This document shows, piece after piece, positions 1 through 10,021 of a DNA stretch of 36,281 nt (position 1 is its first letter; every line of letters begins with the position of its first letter). The translations under genes were made by a program, and so were the position numbers. Below the pieces are notes generated by a model. The model was not told the DNA's origin. It ran no database searches and saw only the letters and a list, made by a program, of their open reading frames with translations. This DNA is from Bacteroidales bacterium (GTDB lineage Bacteria; Bacteroidota; Bacteroidia; Bacteroidales; NBLH01), in NCBI GenBank assembly GCA_016937695.1, contig JAFGWC010000085.1, positions 1 through 36,281 of the forward strand. The letters run 5' to 3'.

Positions 1-663
1 AAAAGCCACAAAGATAATTTTTTGCACACAATCAAAGTTTTAGACAATATAGCACTGGCTACCAACGATTTATGGTTAAGATGGGCAGCTTTATTACATG
101 ATATTGCAAAACCAGAAACGAAAAGATTTACAGAACAAGGATGGACTTTTCATGGGCATGATAGTGTTGGAGCTAAAAGAGTTCCTCAGATTTTCAGAAA
201 AATGAAATTGCCCTTGAACAAAAAAATGAAATTAGTACAAAAATTAGTACTTCTTCATTTACGACCAATTGTTCTATCTCAAGAAATTGTTACAGATTCT
301 GCAATAAGGCGTTTGCTTTTTGAAGCTGGCGATGATATAGATAATTTAATGACACTTTGCGAAGCTGATATTACATCTAAAAATGAGAAAAAAACAAAGA
401 AGTATCTTGCTAATTTTAAGCTAGTTAGACAAAAAATTAAAGAAGTTGAAGAAAAGGATACAGTTCGAAATTTTCAACCTCCTATATCTGGTGAATTAAT
501 TATAGAAACGTTTAATTTAAACCCATCGAAACAAATTGGCGATATAAAAAACAAAATAAAAGAAGCAATACTTGAAGGTAAAATTAAAAACAATTTCGAC
601 GAAGCTTTCCAATTTATGCTAGAAGAAGGCCAAAAAATGGGACTTAAAGCTAAAAAAGGATAA
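1..663 (+). CDS. cca: CCA tRNA nucleotidyltransferase, C-terminal part (5' end outside window)
   Basis: This is the C-terminal part of a class II CCA-adding enzyme or poly(A)-polymerase-like nucleotidyltransferase, which adds or repairs the CCA end of tRNAs in the cytoplasm. The frame is open from base 1 and reads [16 protein letters not shown], the usual entry into the HD domain of Bacteroidota homologues, so the TTG at base 22 is internal and not the real start. The HD motif is in LHDIAKP, followed by HGHDSVGA and the helical RNA-binding tail. The nucleotidyltransferase head, with its GGxVRD and DxD motifs, lies before the window. About 220 codons remain of a protein usually near 470. It converges on xdhC with a 22-base gap and no clear terminator. 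The family call is good; the exact reaction (CCA addition or A addition only) cannot be judged without the head. Confidence 0.85.
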   Translation, partial: KSHKDNFLHTIKVLDNIALATNDLWLRWAALLHDIAKPETKRFTEQGWTFHGHDSVGAKRVPQIFRKMKLPLNKKMKLVQKLVLLHLRPIVLSQEIVTDSAIRRLLFEAGDDIDNLMTLCEADITSKNEKKTKKYLANFKLVRQKIKEVEEKDTVRNFQPPISGELIIETFNLNPSKQIGDIKNKIKEAILEGKIKNNFDEAFQFMLEEGQKMGLKAKKG

Positions 664-685
664 ACATTGATTTAATTCTACCAAT

Positions 686-1642
686 TTATTTGTCAGAATT
701 TTTAATTTTTATAATTTCTGCTGCTATGCTTATTGCTATTTCTGCCGGAGTTTTACTGCTTATTTTGATTCCTATTGGTGCATACACCTCATTTAATTTA
801 TCTGATGTAACTCCCTCTTGTATAAGCTTTTGCTTAATAGTTTCAATTTTTTTTGTACTTCCCATCAAACCTAAATATGCATATTTATTATTAACCAATT
901 TGCCTAAAATCAACTTATCAAATGCATGACTAAAAGTCATAATAACCACATAAATATTATCGCCCTGTTTTACATATTCATTAATATCATTATAATTGAT
1001 AATTGCTTTTATATCAGCATAAGTATTTGATTCATAAGTATTTAAATTTTCTCTGTTATCTATTGCAATTACCTGAAAATCAAGCTGTTTCATTGTTTCA
1101 GATAATGCTAAACCAACGTGTCCCGCTCCTATTATGTAAACAATATTTTCGTATGCAATTTGTTCTTTATAAATCCAATTTTGCTCATCAAAAATTTCAT
1201 CGTAAAACTTAAAATCAGACAGTTCATTTTTTTCAATTTTAAAACTATCATTTGATATTGTTAAAACAGTTTTATTTCCTGATTTTAAATTATTTGCAAT
1301 TTCCTCAAAAATACTTAAGTGTTTGATATTTAATGGATAAAATGCAATATACTGATTTCCGGAGCAAATCATTCCCGAGCTTTTTTCTTCAGCATCGTCT
1401 TTATGTATTTGATGTTTTAAAAATGGCTTGAAATTTTCAGATTTTAAAAGTTTTTTTGATAACTCAACCATTTCAAACTCCATAACACCGCCGCCAATTG
1501 AGCCAAAAAGTTGATTATCAGAACTTACAGCCATTTTAAAACCTTGTCTGCCCGGACTACTGCCATTACTTTCGACAATAGCTAAAAACATAACATCCTT
1601 ATTATCAGCAAGTTTATTCAATACAAAATTCCAAATATTCAT
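686..1642 (-). CDS. xdhC: XdhC/CoxI-family xanthine dehydrogenase maturation protein
   Basis: A 318-residue XdhC/CoxI protein. Family members bind molybdenum cofactor and help insert the sulfurated cofactor into xanthine dehydrogenase; they are not part of the finished enzyme. The N-terminal XdhC domain shows SNGSSPGRQG (about residues 26-35) and SIGGGVMEFE. The C-terminal half is a Rossmann-like domain opening with YIIGAGHVGLALSE near residue 169, and ending with the typical GLMGS and PIGI segments. It is the last gene of the minus-strand xdhA-xdhB-xdhC cluster, starting 46 bases after the xdhB stop, so it is probably co-transcribed. Length and motif order match the family. The role in maturing the adjacent enzyme is inferred from family and position. 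Confidence 0.88.
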   Translation of the reverse strand: MNIWNFVLNKLADNKDVMFLAIVESNGSSPGRQGFKMAVSSDNQLFGSIGGGVMEFEMVELSKKLLKSENFKPFLKHQIHKDDAEEKSSGMICSGNQYIAFYPLNIKHLSIFEEIANNLKSGNKTVLTISNDSFKIEKNELSDFKFYDEIFDEQNWIYKEQIAYENIVYIIGAGHVGLALSETMKQLDFQVIAIDNRENLNTYESNTYADIKAIINYNDINEYVKQGDNIYVVIMTFSHAFDKLILGKLVNNKYAYLGLMGSTKKIETIKQKLIQEGVTSDKLNEVYAPIGIKISSKTPAEIAISIAAEIIKIKNSDK

Positions 1643-1688
1643 TATTTAATATATTTTTAATTTTTTAATAATTTCTAAATTTCTAATC

Positions 1689-3941
1689 CTATTTATTATA
1701 AAGTCCTAATAAAACTTTTTCAGGCGTAAAAGGTGCATCAAAATTTGCTTTATAATTTGGATTAAAAGCCTTTACAGCTTTTTGAATTGCGAAGTAAGTC
1801 CCTATTCCATACATAAATGGCGGTTCGCCAACTGCTTTTGATTTAAAAATTGCCATATCTTCGCCTTCTGTTTCAACAGGCTTAATATCAATAACTTTAG
1901 GCACAGAATAAATATCAGGAATTTTATAAGAAGATAAAGCATTTGAAAGATTTCTGCCTTTTTCATCATATTTCAACTCTTCCATAGTTATCCATCCAAT
2001 TCCTTGAACAACAGCGCCTTCAACTTGTCCTTTATCTAAAATTTCATTCATGCTTTTCCCAAAATCGTGTATAATTTTAACACTATCGATATCATAAATA
2101 CCTCTTATACAATCAATTGTAACGGTTGTAATTGCTGTTCCATAAACATGATATGCAAAAGGATGTCCTTTTTCCTTTGATTTATCAAAATGGATTTTAG
2201 GAGTAGCATAATATGCACTTTCGCTTAAATTAACTCTTTTTAAAAAAGCAGATTTAACTAATTCATTCCAGCCTAAATTTGATTTTTTACTATCAATATA
2301 AGCAAATTCATTTTTAAGATTAATTTTTTCAAAATCTGTATTTAAAATTTCGGAAGCAGTTTGTTTTAGCCTGATTAGCAATTTATTACAAGCTTTAAGT
2401 AAAGCTTTTCCATTTAAATCGGCTGTTGAACTTGCAGCAGTTGGCGATGAATTTGCAACTCGAGTTGTATTTGTAGTTTCGAGCTTTACTTTATTTTTAT
2501 CAATACTAAAAACATTTGCAGCAACTTGAAGCATTTTTGTATTTACGCCTTGTCCCATTTCAATTGCTCCTGTACTAACTCCAATGCTTCCATCCTGATA
2601 AATATGAACAAGAGCATTTGCATGATTCATTGGAGTATTTGTAAACGAAATACCAAAACAAATAGGCATAAAAGAAATGCCTTTTTTATGGTTGATATTT
2701 TTTGAATTAAAATCATCAACTTTTTTAAAATTATCATTTATATTGAACTGATTTTCAACACATTGCCATGATTTTAAAGCAAGTGAATTTTGAGCTATTT
2801 GCCCATATAAAAATTCATTATTATCGACAATTAAATTATTTTTTTGAATATCAGAAATATCAACATTTAATTCATAAGCAGCTTTTGCAATTGCTGATTC
2901 AATAACAAACATAGCTTGCGGACCACCAAATCCACGAAAAGCGGTATTAGGAGGCAAATTTGTTTTACAACTATATGCAGTTGAACGAACATTTGGCACA
3001 AAATAACTGTTAGTTGTATGAAAAAGAGTACGTTCCAAAATAGCAGGTGACAAATCGGCAGCTGCTCCGGCATTTTGTAAAAAATCAACTTCGTAGGCAA
3101 TTATTTTCAAATCTTTAGATAATCCAATTTTAAAAAATGATTTGTACGGATGCCTTTTCCCAGTCATTCTAATATCATCTAATCTGTGCAATGAAATTTT
3201 AACAGCCTTTTTTAAGTGATATGTAGCCAAAGCACACATTGCAGCCCAAGCAGTTGCCTGATCTTCTTTTCCGCCAAAAGCACCTCCAAGCCTTATTACA
3301 TCAACTTCAATTTTATGCATTGGCAATTTAAGTATTTCAGCAACAGCTTTTTGAACAGATGCTGGACCTTGAGTTGAAGATGATATTTTAATACAATCAT
3401 TTTCAGCAGGAGTGGAGTAAGCAGCCTGAGTTTCGAGATAAAGATGCTCTTGTCCGCCGGAAGAAGCTTCGCCTTCAAAAACATAATCGCATTTTTTAAA
3501 AGCAGTTTCAACATCGCCAAGCTTGAAAGTTCGTGGTGGAATAATAAAATGCTTTTTTTCTTTTGCTTCAACAACATCGGTTATTGCGGGTTTTTCATCA
3601 AATTCTAATTTTATAAGCTTTTTAGCCGCTTTTGCAATACTTTCTGTTTCGGCAACAATAAAAGCAATTGGCTGGCCAATATAGTGAAGTTCATTTTCGG
3701 CCAATAATGGTTCGTCTCTAATAATTGCTCCAATCTGGTTGTCGCCTGGAATATCTTTATGCGTAAAAATATGAACAACACCTTCAAGTTGCTCTGCATC
3801 AGCATAATCCAGATTTTTAATAATTCCTTTTGCAATTGGCGAATCGAATACATAACCGAATAAAGTGCCTGTTTGCGTGCTTATATCGTCGATATAAATA
3901 GATTCGCCTTTTACATGTCCTTTGGAATCAATATTTTTCAT
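1689..3941 (-). CDS. xdhB: Xanthine dehydrogenase, molybdopterin-binding subunit
   Basis: The 750-residue large subunit of a molybdenum hydroxylase, which oxidises hypoxanthine/xanthine towards urate in the cytoplasm. Molybdopterin-binding signatures appear in order: GGAFGGKEDQ at about 219-228, NTAFRGFGGPQ at about 332-342, GAIEMGQGVN around 460, and VGEPPFMYG at about 704-712. Glu226 in GGKE, Arg336 in AFRGFGG and Glu706 in GEPP correspond to the three active-site residues of xanthine dehydrogenases; aldehyde oxidases usually lack the first two, so the substrate call is better than generic. The length fits the Rhodobacter capsulatus-type XdhB (about 777). It follows xdhA after 135 bases and precedes xdhC by 46. 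No sign of disruption. A purine hydroxylase of slightly different specificity, such as one preferring hypoxanthine or nicotinate, cannot be excluded. Confidence 0.92.
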   Translation of the reverse strand: MKNIDSKGHVKGESIYIDDISTQTGTLFGYVFDSPIAKGIIKNLDYADAEQLEGVVHIFTHKDIPGDNQIGAIIRDEPLLAENELHYIGQPIAFIVAETESIAKAAKKLIKLEFDEKPAITDVVEAKEKKHFIIPPRTFKLGDVETAFKKCDYVFEGEASSGGQEHLYLETQAAYSTPAENDCIKISSSTQGPASVQKAVAEILKLPMHKIEVDVIRLGGAFGGKEDQATAWAAMCALATYHLKKAVKISLHRLDDIRMTGKRHPYKSFFKIGLSKDLKIIAYEVDFLQNAGAAADLSPAILERTLFHTTNSYFVPNVRSTAYSCKTNLPPNTAFRGFGGPQAMFVIESAIAKAAYELNVDISDIQKNNLIVDNNEFLYGQIAQNSLALKSWQCVENQFNINDNFKKVDDFNSKNINHKKGISFMPICFGISFTNTPMNHANALVHIYQDGSIGVSTGAIEMGQGVNTKMLQVAANVFSIDKNKVKLETTNTTRVANSSPTAASSTADLNGKALLKACNKLLIRLKQTASEILNTDFEKINLKNEFAYIDSKKSNLGWNELVKSAFLKRVNLSESAYYATPKIHFDKSKEKGHPFAYHVYGTAITTVTIDCIRGIYDIDSVKIIHDFGKSMNEILDKGQVEGAVVQGIGWITMEELKYDEKGRNLSNALSSYKIPDIYSVPKVIDIKPVETEGEDMAIFKSKAVGEPPFMYGIGTYFAIQKAVKAFNPNYKANFDAPFTPEKVLLGLYNK

Positions 3942-3988
3942 TTGGTTTTATTTTTATTCTTAATTGATATATAATTTTACGACATTTT

Positions 3989-4006
3989 TTCTCACGCAAA
4001 GACGCT
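3989..4006. repeat. Fragment resembling a dispersed CGCAAAGACGC-type repeat
   Basis: The xdhA-xdhB spacer contains CTCACGCAAAGACGCTAA. Strings of the form CGCAAAGACGC recur in intergenic DNA of many bacterial genomes. Only one copy is present here, so it cannot be shown to be a repeat in this genome. The rest of the 135-base spacer is AT-rich with no other visible signal. Confidence 0.25.
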
Positions 4007-4076
4007 AATAAAATAATCATCAAATGATTGATAAAAAAAGTTGTTGTGGTTATTTCATTTGTATATTATTTAAAAA

Positions 4077-5486
4077 CTAATCAATTTCAGATAATTTATT
4101 AATAGATATTTTTTCAGGAAATAATTTGATAAAGTGCGCGTATATTAACTGTCTGAATAACAATAATTTATATTCTTTACTTCCTCTAATATCACTAATC
4201 GGACTTACCTCATCAACAGCTATTTTTGCAGCATTTTTAATATTTTGGGATGATATTTTTTTATCTTTTAAAAATTCGCATGTTTTTTCAAAATATTTTG
4301 GAATTGCAGCTAAACCGCCTGCCGACAAATAAACTTTGGTAATCGCCTCATTATCAACACTTAGAGAAATAGCAGAATTAACGCTTGCGATATCTAAATG
4401 AGTTCTTTTACTTATTTTTTCGAAATTGAAAAGATGATTTTCGGAAGGTATTTCAAAACTTAATTTTTCAATTATTTCACCATTATTTAAATCAACTTTT
4501 TTATAATCTTCAAAAAAATCTTTAAGGTAAATTTCTCTTTTAATATTTTTATCAGAAACAATATGTAATTTAGAATTTAAAGCTAAAAAGAAAATTGTTA
4601 AATCGCCTATTGGTGAAGCATTTACAAAGTTTCCTGCCAAAGTTGCCATATTTCTTATTTGTAAAGACGATATTAGTTTAATATAATCTTTTAAATCAGG
4701 AAAAATTTTGTTTAGAATGTTAGATTCTTCAAGTTCGCTAATTGTAACAGCGGCTCCTATTTCACAAATATTTCCAAATTGTTCAATAGTTTTAAAATTG
4801 CTTTGTTTTGAGATGAAAGTATGTTCACTTTCCAGCATTTTTTCGGGTTTTTGAACGTAAAGATCTGTTCCTCCAGCAATTATACTTTTATTTTCAATAT
4901 TGGAATCATAAATTTTTAAATTTTTGATTTTTTCTGGAATATTTTTAAAATATTCAGGTACATATTTATTTTGGATAAGCCAATCGATTTTGTTGTTTAA
5001 ATCTCTGGTTTTTAGATTATTACTAATATCTTCGGCTGCTTTTTCAATAGATTTATAACCTGTGCATCTGCAAATATTTCCGGCAACAGAATTTATAGCT
5101 TCAGATTTTATTGGTTTTATATCAGATAATGCAAAATTACTGAAAGAAACTATAAAACCTGGCGTACAAAATCCGCATTGAGTTGCAGCTTGATCTACAA
5201 AAGCTTTTTGAATTGGAGTTAATTCGTTTTGATTTAAACCTTCGATTGTAACAATATGTTTTCCTTCGGCATTTGCTAAAGGCGTTAGGCAAGAAACAAT
5301 AGTTTTATAAACCATTTCGCCATTTTTATAAGTGCCTTCTAAAACAGTGCATGCGCCACAATCGCCTTCTTTACAGCCGGATTTTGTGCCTTTTAGGTTT
5401 TGCTCATTTCTGATGAAATCAAGCAAAACCATTGCGTTGTGTTTTTCAGTTTTTATTATCTTATCGTTTAAAATAAATTCAATCAT
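4077..5486 (-). CDS. xdhA: Xanthine dehydrogenase, fused FeS/FAD subunit
   Basis: A 469-residue small subunit carrying electrons from the molybdenum centre through two [2Fe-2S] clusters to FAD and then NAD+ or another acceptor. The plant-type ferredoxin domain has Cys38, Cys43 and Cys46 (CKEGDCGAC) plus Cys66. The second helical cluster domain has Cys104 and Cys107 (CGFC) and Cys139/Cys141 (CRCTGY). The FAD domain follows, with IIAGGTDLYV near residue 202 and ATLAGNFVNASPIGD near residue 282, then a CO-dehydrogenase-flavoprotein-like C-terminal domain. This fused FeS+FAD layout is that of R. capsulatus XdhA, not the split E. coli type. It is the first gene of the minus-strand xdh operon; the start is supported by the normal N-terminal beta strand MIEFILNDKI. 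No motif residue is missing. Confidence 0.93.
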   Translation of the reverse strand: MIEFILNDKIIKTEKHNAMVLLDFIRNEQNLKGTKSGCKEGDCGACTVLEGTYKNGEMVYKTIVSCLTPLANAEGKHIVTIEGLNQNELTPIQKAFVDQAATQCGFCTPGFIVSFSNFALSDIKPIKSEAINSVAGNICRCTGYKSIEKAAEDISNNLKTRDLNNKIDWLIQNKYVPEYFKNIPEKIKNLKIYDSNIENKSIIAGGTDLYVQKPEKMLESEHTFISKQSNFKTIEQFGNICEIGAAVTISELEESNILNKIFPDLKDYIKLISSLQIRNMATLAGNFVNASPIGDLTIFFLALNSKLHIVSDKNIKREIYLKDFFEDYKKVDLNNGEIIEKLSFEIPSENHLFNFEKISKRTHLDIASVNSAISLSVDNEAITKVYLSAGGLAAIPKYFEKTCEFLKDKKISSQNIKNAAKIAVDEVSPISDIRGSKEYKLLLFRQLIYAHFIKLFPEKISINKLSEID

Positions 5487-5640
5487 AAAATATAAATATG
5501 TTGTAAATTTTTATCAGGGAAATAATAAATCAAATAAATAAGTTGTAATAGTTTAATTAATAGAATCAAACATGTTTTTTTTTGAAAAGAAGATTATATA
5601 ATATTTTCCAAAAATAAAAGTAAAAAGAAAATATTTAAAA

Positions 5641-8600
5641 TTAACTTTCTTTATTTCCAAAAATTTTGATACTGGAAACAAAATCTACAAATTTCTTTAA
5701 TCCATTAAATATCAGCAATATATACATAAAAATAATACTCAACCAAATTATTGCAGTATTAAACCAAATTGTGTCTATTTCCTGTCCAAAAATAAATTTT
5801 TTAGATGCATAAAAATGTGCTCTACCGTAATTTGTTTCAGCATCTTTAAAAATTGGGTCTTTTAATTGAATTAACTTGTGCTTTTTAATTTCCACTATTT
5901 TTTTCACTTCGCTTTTATTCAATACAAATTCGGCTAATCTTTTGTTATAATTTTCATCTTTAAGTTGAATTACTGCATCGGTTCCACCAAGTTTATCAGC
6001 TATTGAATTAAATATTTTATCAAATTTTAAATTAGCAAAGTATTGCCTTTGTTTTAAATAGCTTTTCAATTCTTCTATATATGAAGTTGCTTGTTGAGAT
6101 GTCTTTTTATCGTATTTTTCAGTTGTCAAATTATCACTAAATTCAAATTTTATTTTAGGATATGATTTTGCCAATGTTTTAAATTCATTTCTTAAAAGTT
6201 GTAAATCATCTTTTAATTTCTCTTTATCTCCATTTTCTTTAGTATTTCTAAAACTTCTATCAATTCTTGATTGCAATTCAGGCAATAAAAACATTGATTT
6301 GAAGGATGATTTACTTAATTCTTTTTCGATATTGAAAAAGTGTTTTTCATAATTGTTATACTCAAACTGAGTAACAGCAATTGCTTCGTACGCCCATCGC
6401 GAAAGCATTAAATCGCCAATTACAGGAACATATTCAACAGAAGCAAAATCTTTATGCAATTTATTAAAATTAACCATTACTCCACTAAAAAGCAATTGAG
6501 GCACAATTATGAAAGGTATTGTAATATAGATAGTTACAACAGAATTAAGTGCAGACGAAATATTTAGGCCTACTAAATTTGCTGCTGCCATTGTAGAAAA
6601 CAGAATTATGAAAAAATAATATGTCATTCCATTAATTCCTAGAACAAAATTACCAACCAAAATAAAAGAAATACTTTGAATGGCAGATAGAATAAACAAA
6701 ACAACAATTTTTGAATTTAAATAACTAAGCCAACTTAAATTTAGAAATGATTCGCGTTTTAAAATCCGTCTGTCTTTAATAATTTCTTCGGCACTAACAG
6801 TTAAACCAATAAATAATGCAACAACCACAGCCATAAACAGATATGCAGGAATATTTTCATTTTCGCTGAATAAATAAAGGTTTGGATTATCAACTGTGCC
6901 GCTAATGTATTTTGTAAAATATGCCAAAATTAAAGCTAATAAGGGCGCTTCTAAAAAATTGATTAATAAATATTGTTTATTTGTGAGTTTAGAAAGAATA
7001 TTTCTAATGCTGAAAATTTTGAATTGCTTAAATTTATTTGGAATTTTAAATGCATTTTGAGGAATTGGAATTTTTTCTTCACTTTCGGGTATTTCTAATT
7101 TAGAATCAATTTTTTCTAAATATCTGTTATACCATTCTTTTGGGCTAACTTTTCGTGTACGCGTGTATTTACCGTATTCATTAACCATTTTTGCTTCTAA
7201 AATTTGTAAAGATTGCTCAGGATTAACATTACCACAAACTCCACATTCACTTTCGGAAGCATTTACATGATTACTTGCTGTTTTAAAATAAACAACAGCA
7301 TCTATCGGATTACCCAAATATACCGGATATCCGCCTTTATCTAAAACTAATAATCGATCAAACAATTTATAAATATCTGATGATGGCTGATGTATATTAA
7401 CAATTACCAGTTTCCCTTTTATTGTTTGTTCTTTAAGCAAGGTCATTACAGTTTCAGAATCCTGAGAAGATAATCCTGATGTTGGCTCATCAACAATTAA
7501 AATTGATGGTTCTCGAATTAATTCTAAAGCAATATTCAGCCTTTTTCTTTGTCCGCCACTAATAAATTTATTTAAAGGATCACCAACTTTAAGTTCTTTA
7601 GTTTCCTCTAAATCAAGGTTTAATAAAATATTTTTAATTAATTCTTCTATTTCCTCTTCGCTTGAATTACTAAAACATAATTTAGCATTATAATATAAAT
7701 TCTGATAAACAGTAAGCTCCTCTATCAACAAATCATCCTGAGGCACAAAGCCAATAACTCCTTCGATTTTTTCTTTATCTTCGTAAATATCATATCCATT
7801 TATTGTTATTTTTCCAGAGTTTAAAGGTAAACTTCCATTAAGTACGCTTAGAAGTGTTGATTTTCCAACACCACTTCCGCCCATAATTCCAATTAAATGG
7901 CCAGATTCTTCAGAAAAGCTAAATTTATGTATTCCGTTATCACTATTTTTAAATTTAAATTCTATATCAGTAGCTGAAAAAACAATTTTTGAATGAGTAG
8001 ATTCTTGAATATACTCATTTGCAACATCACTGTAATAAATTGGGCTAATTCTAGGGCCTTTTATTAAAGATCCAGTTTCAAATACATAAGCTCTACCGGG
8101 AATAATATTTTGAGAATTTAAATATATTGCTTCTTCACCAATATATTTTAAAATAAATGTATTTGTAGAAGCAAAATGAAGAATCGATATTTCTCCTGTG
8201 ATATTTTTATCATAAAAATGCTTATAAACATTAGCATCATCATTATTTTGTGATTTTTTATTTAAAATTTTATTGTTCTTTGTTTCCTTGCTGTTAATTT
8301 TAAGTAATTTTTTCTGGATTTTAATTTTATCATTATCTTCAATTATAAAAGCCTTAGCATCAAGGTATTCATCTTCAGAAACATTAAAAGTTTCAGCAAC
8401 AGTTTTAACAAAATCAAGTTCTTTATCTGTAATTGTATAATCTTCATGAATAAATTCTAATAAACGAATTAATACGATTAATTTTTCTACCTGTTGTAAT
8501 TGTTCGTTAATCTCATGACAAATAACTAGAACTTTTACAGAATTTAGAGAAGTTCTAACTCTTTCTCTTTTATCTCCTTTGCCTATATTTTTATGAAGTT

Positions 8601-8772
8601 TTACTAAAAACTCATCAAACATTAACAGATATTCTTGTACTAAACTTGCATTTAATTGCAGACCAAGATAAGATTCAACTATTCTCCTTGCATTTTGTGA
8701 AACATTATCTTTATCTACATTTGCGACAATCGCAAATAATTTCATTAAAGCCCTTAGTATAGATTCGTTCAT
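5641..8772 (-). CDS. TerB-like/ABC ATPase/ABC-2 permease fusion protein
   Basis: A 1043-residue half-transporter with ABCG-like order (ATPase before membrane domain). Residues 1-145 are an all-helical segment resembling TerB-like domains. Residues about 193-250 form a beta-rich segment similar to the FHA-like part of this family. The ABC ATPase follows with Walker A GGSGVGKS (298-305), signature ISGGQRKR (404-411), Walker B LIVDEP (425-430) and the switch His461. A CGVC pair at Cys510/Cys513 sits in the linker. Six hydrophobic segments between about 650 and 820 and a last one near 1010-1030 form the permease, separated by a long charged helical region (about 830-1000). It probably works as a dimer in the inner membrane; the substrate is unknown. 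It stands alone, with AT-rich flanks and no partner gene. Confidence 0.8.
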   Translation of the reverse strand: MNESILRALMKLFAIVANVDKDNVSQNARRIVESYLGLQLNASLVQEYLLMFDEFLVKLHKNIGKGDKRERVRTSLNSVKVLVICHEINEQLQQVEKLIVLIRLLEFIHEDYTITDKELDFVKTVAETFNVSEDEYLDAKAFIIEDNDKIKIQKKLLKINSKETKNNKILNKKSQNNDDANVYKHFYDKNITGEISILHFASTNTFILKYIGEEAIYLNSQNIIPGRAYVFETGSLIKGPRISPIYYSDVANEYIQESTHSKIVFSATDIEFKFKNSDNGIHKFSFSEESGHLIGIMGGSGVGKSTLLSVLNGSLPLNSGKITINGYDIYEDKEKIEGVIGFVPQDDLLIEELTVYQNLYYNAKLCFSNSSEEEIEELIKNILLNLDLEETKELKVGDPLNKFISGGQRKRLNIALELIREPSILIVDEPTSGLSSQDSETVMTLLKEQTIKGKLVIVNIHQPSSDIYKLFDRLLVLDKGGYPVYLGNPIDAVVYFKTASNHVNASESECGVCGNVNPEQSLQILEAKMVNEYGKYTRTRKVSPKEWYNRYLEKIDSKLEIPESEEKIPIPQNAFKIPNKFKQFKIFSIRNILSKLTNKQYLLINFLEAPLLALILAYFTKYISGTVDNPNLYLFSENENIPAYLFMAVVVALFIGLTVSAEEIIKDRRILKRESFLNLSWLSYLNSKIVVLFILSAIQSISFILVGNFVLGINGMTYYFFIILFSTMAAANLVGLNISSALNSVVTIYITIPFIIVPQLLFSGVMVNFNKLHKDFASVEYVPVIGDLMLSRWAYEAIAVTQFEYNNYEKHFFNIEKELSKSSFKSMFLLPELQSRIDRSFRNTKENGDKEKLKDDLQLLRNEFKTLAKSYPKIKFEFSDNLTTEKYDKKTSQQATSYIEELKSYLKQRQYFANLKFDKIFNSIADKLGGTDAVIQLKDENYNKRLAEFVLNKSEVKKIVEIKKHKLIQLKDPIFKDAETNYGRAHFYASKKFIFGQEIDTIWFNTAIIWLSIIFMYILLIFNGLKKFVDFVSSIKIFGNKES

Positions 8773-8888
8773 TTTTGATTTTTTAAAATAATAATCTGCA
8801 ATTTAATAAATATTAAATTATTATTAAATAAATATTTAATTGAATACAAAAATTAATATAATTAATCTTAAAATAGTTTTAAACAAAA

Positions 8889-8919
8889 AAAAGAGTGCAA
8901 ACTGTATTTACACTCTTTT
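8889..8919 (-). terminator. Rho-independent terminator of the 8942-9790 lipoprotein gene
   Basis: Inverted repeat AAAAGAGTG (8889-8897) / CACTCTTTT (8911-8919) with a 13-base loop. Read on the minus strand, the stem is followed by a run of eight T, just after the lipoprotein stop codon. Confidence 0.85.
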
Positions 8920-8941
8920 AATAAATATTTTCCAAGTATAA

Positions 8942-9790
8942 TTAGTGTGTTTCCACAACTTTTTTTCTTAATGATTTTATTTCTGAGCTGATATTATTAA
9001 ACTGCTCTTCAGTTAATTGGAGTTTTCCATCAATTTCATTAACTTCAGAAAATATCATTTCAATATCTTTTAAATCTGATAAAATACCGCTTACGTTTTC
9101 ACTACTTTCGTATGTTTTTAAAAGAGAAACAAGAGTTTTCAAAGCACTTTTTTGTTGTGCAATTCCTGCAATAATTTCTTTATTATTATCAGTAAGAGTT
9201 GCTAATTCTGTAGATAAGTACAAGCTTTCAATCCAACCACCAGATAAAATCATTACAGAAACAGCGCCTTTACCATTCTCATTTAAAAACTCAAAAGTAT
9301 CATGAAATGAAGTTGTTAATATTTCGTGTAAAACTTCAGCATTATCAATATTTTTTTCAATTTTTTCAGCTAATTCTTCATTAAATGGAGTTTGAACATT
9401 AAGCCCATCAAGTAACTTTTTGGTACAAACAAAATAATTAGTAGTTTCCTGAGTTTTGTTATAAGTACTTGCATAGCTTAAATCGGCTCCGTAAACGCCT
9501 AGATTTAAAGCTTTTCCCGCTTCAGTAAAATATTTATCAGCATTTTCAGTGCTGTTTGAAATATCTAAAATATAACTTGCACCAGCTTTAATAAGCATTT
9601 TTGTAACTTCAAGCGGAGTTGGTAATGGATAAATTAATTTTTTTGCTTGTTCAGTTACCATAGCAACGGTATCTTGAACTGTTTCATCCTGATTTTCGGT
9701 TTCATTGTTTCCGCAACTAACAATTAAAATAGAAAAAGCAGTTGCTAATAGCATAGTTTTAGCTAATGATAATAATTTAAGTTTATTCAT
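8942..9790 (-). CDS. Uncharacterised lipoprotein
   Basis: A 282-residue secreted lipoprotein of unknown function. The N-terminus has Lys residues, a hydrophobic stretch and the lipobox LIVSC with the lipidated Cys at 26, followed by an acidic linker (NNETENQDETVQD) usual for exported Bacteroidota lipoproteins. The mature part is mostly predicted helix with no cysteine-rich or catalytic signature that I recognise; it includes the segments NSTENADKYFTEAGKALNLG and GGWIESLYLSTEL. Similar helical lipoproteins occur widely in Bacteroidota without an assigned role. It is a single-gene unit: a strong terminator follows it, and a divergent gene (10058) lies upstream. No mutation is evident. Confidence 0.75.
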   Translation of the reverse strand: MNKLKLLSLAKTMLLATAFSILIVSCGNNETENQDETVQDTVAMVTEQAKKLIYPLPTPLEVTKMLIKAGASYILDISNSTENADKYFTEAGKALNLGVYGADLSYASTYNKTQETTNYFVCTKKLLDGLNVQTPFNEELAEKIEKNIDNAEVLHEILTTSFHDTFEFLNENGKGAVSVMILSGGWIESLYLSTELATLTDNNKEIIAGIAQQKSALKTLVSLLKTYESSENVSGILSDLKDIEMIFSEVNEIDGKLQLTEEQFNNISSEIKSLRKKVVETH

Positions 9791-9915
9791 CTTTACAAGT
9801 TTATGTTAAAAATTTTAAATTTGGTTAACCTTTTTTTGAGGAAATACAATATAATTATAGTTCCACAATAGGTTTCTTTATTTCAAAAAATTAATTTATT
9901 CAATAATATTTATTA

Positions 9916-9923
9916 CAAATATA
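9916..9923 (-). promoter_or_regulatory. Possible -7 box (TATATTTG) for the 8942-9790 lipoprotein gene
   Basis: The plus strand reads CAAATATA, the reverse complement of a TAnnTTTG box, 126 bases upstream of the start. No convincing -33 TTTG is seen, and chance matches are frequent in DNA this AT-rich. Confidence 0.25.
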
Positions 9924-10021
9924 TAATTTGCTTTAAAATAAAAAAAATATGAATTGTCTGTTTATCAAATAAGATATTAAATTTATAATTTTACTTTTCA
10001 CAAAAAAAATAAATATTCTTT

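Noticed and set aside
1-24. TTG at base 22 as the start of the first gene
   Set aside because: The frame is open to base 1 and encodes conserved CCA-enzyme sequence before it.
690-929. A 79-codon ORF opposite xdhC
   Set aside because: Antisense of a conserved gene, with no motif of its own.
8795-8850. Near-palindromic AT-only stretch upstream of the ABC transporter gene
   Set aside because: It consists almost only of A and T, where self-complementary runs arise by chance; no GC base pair supports it.
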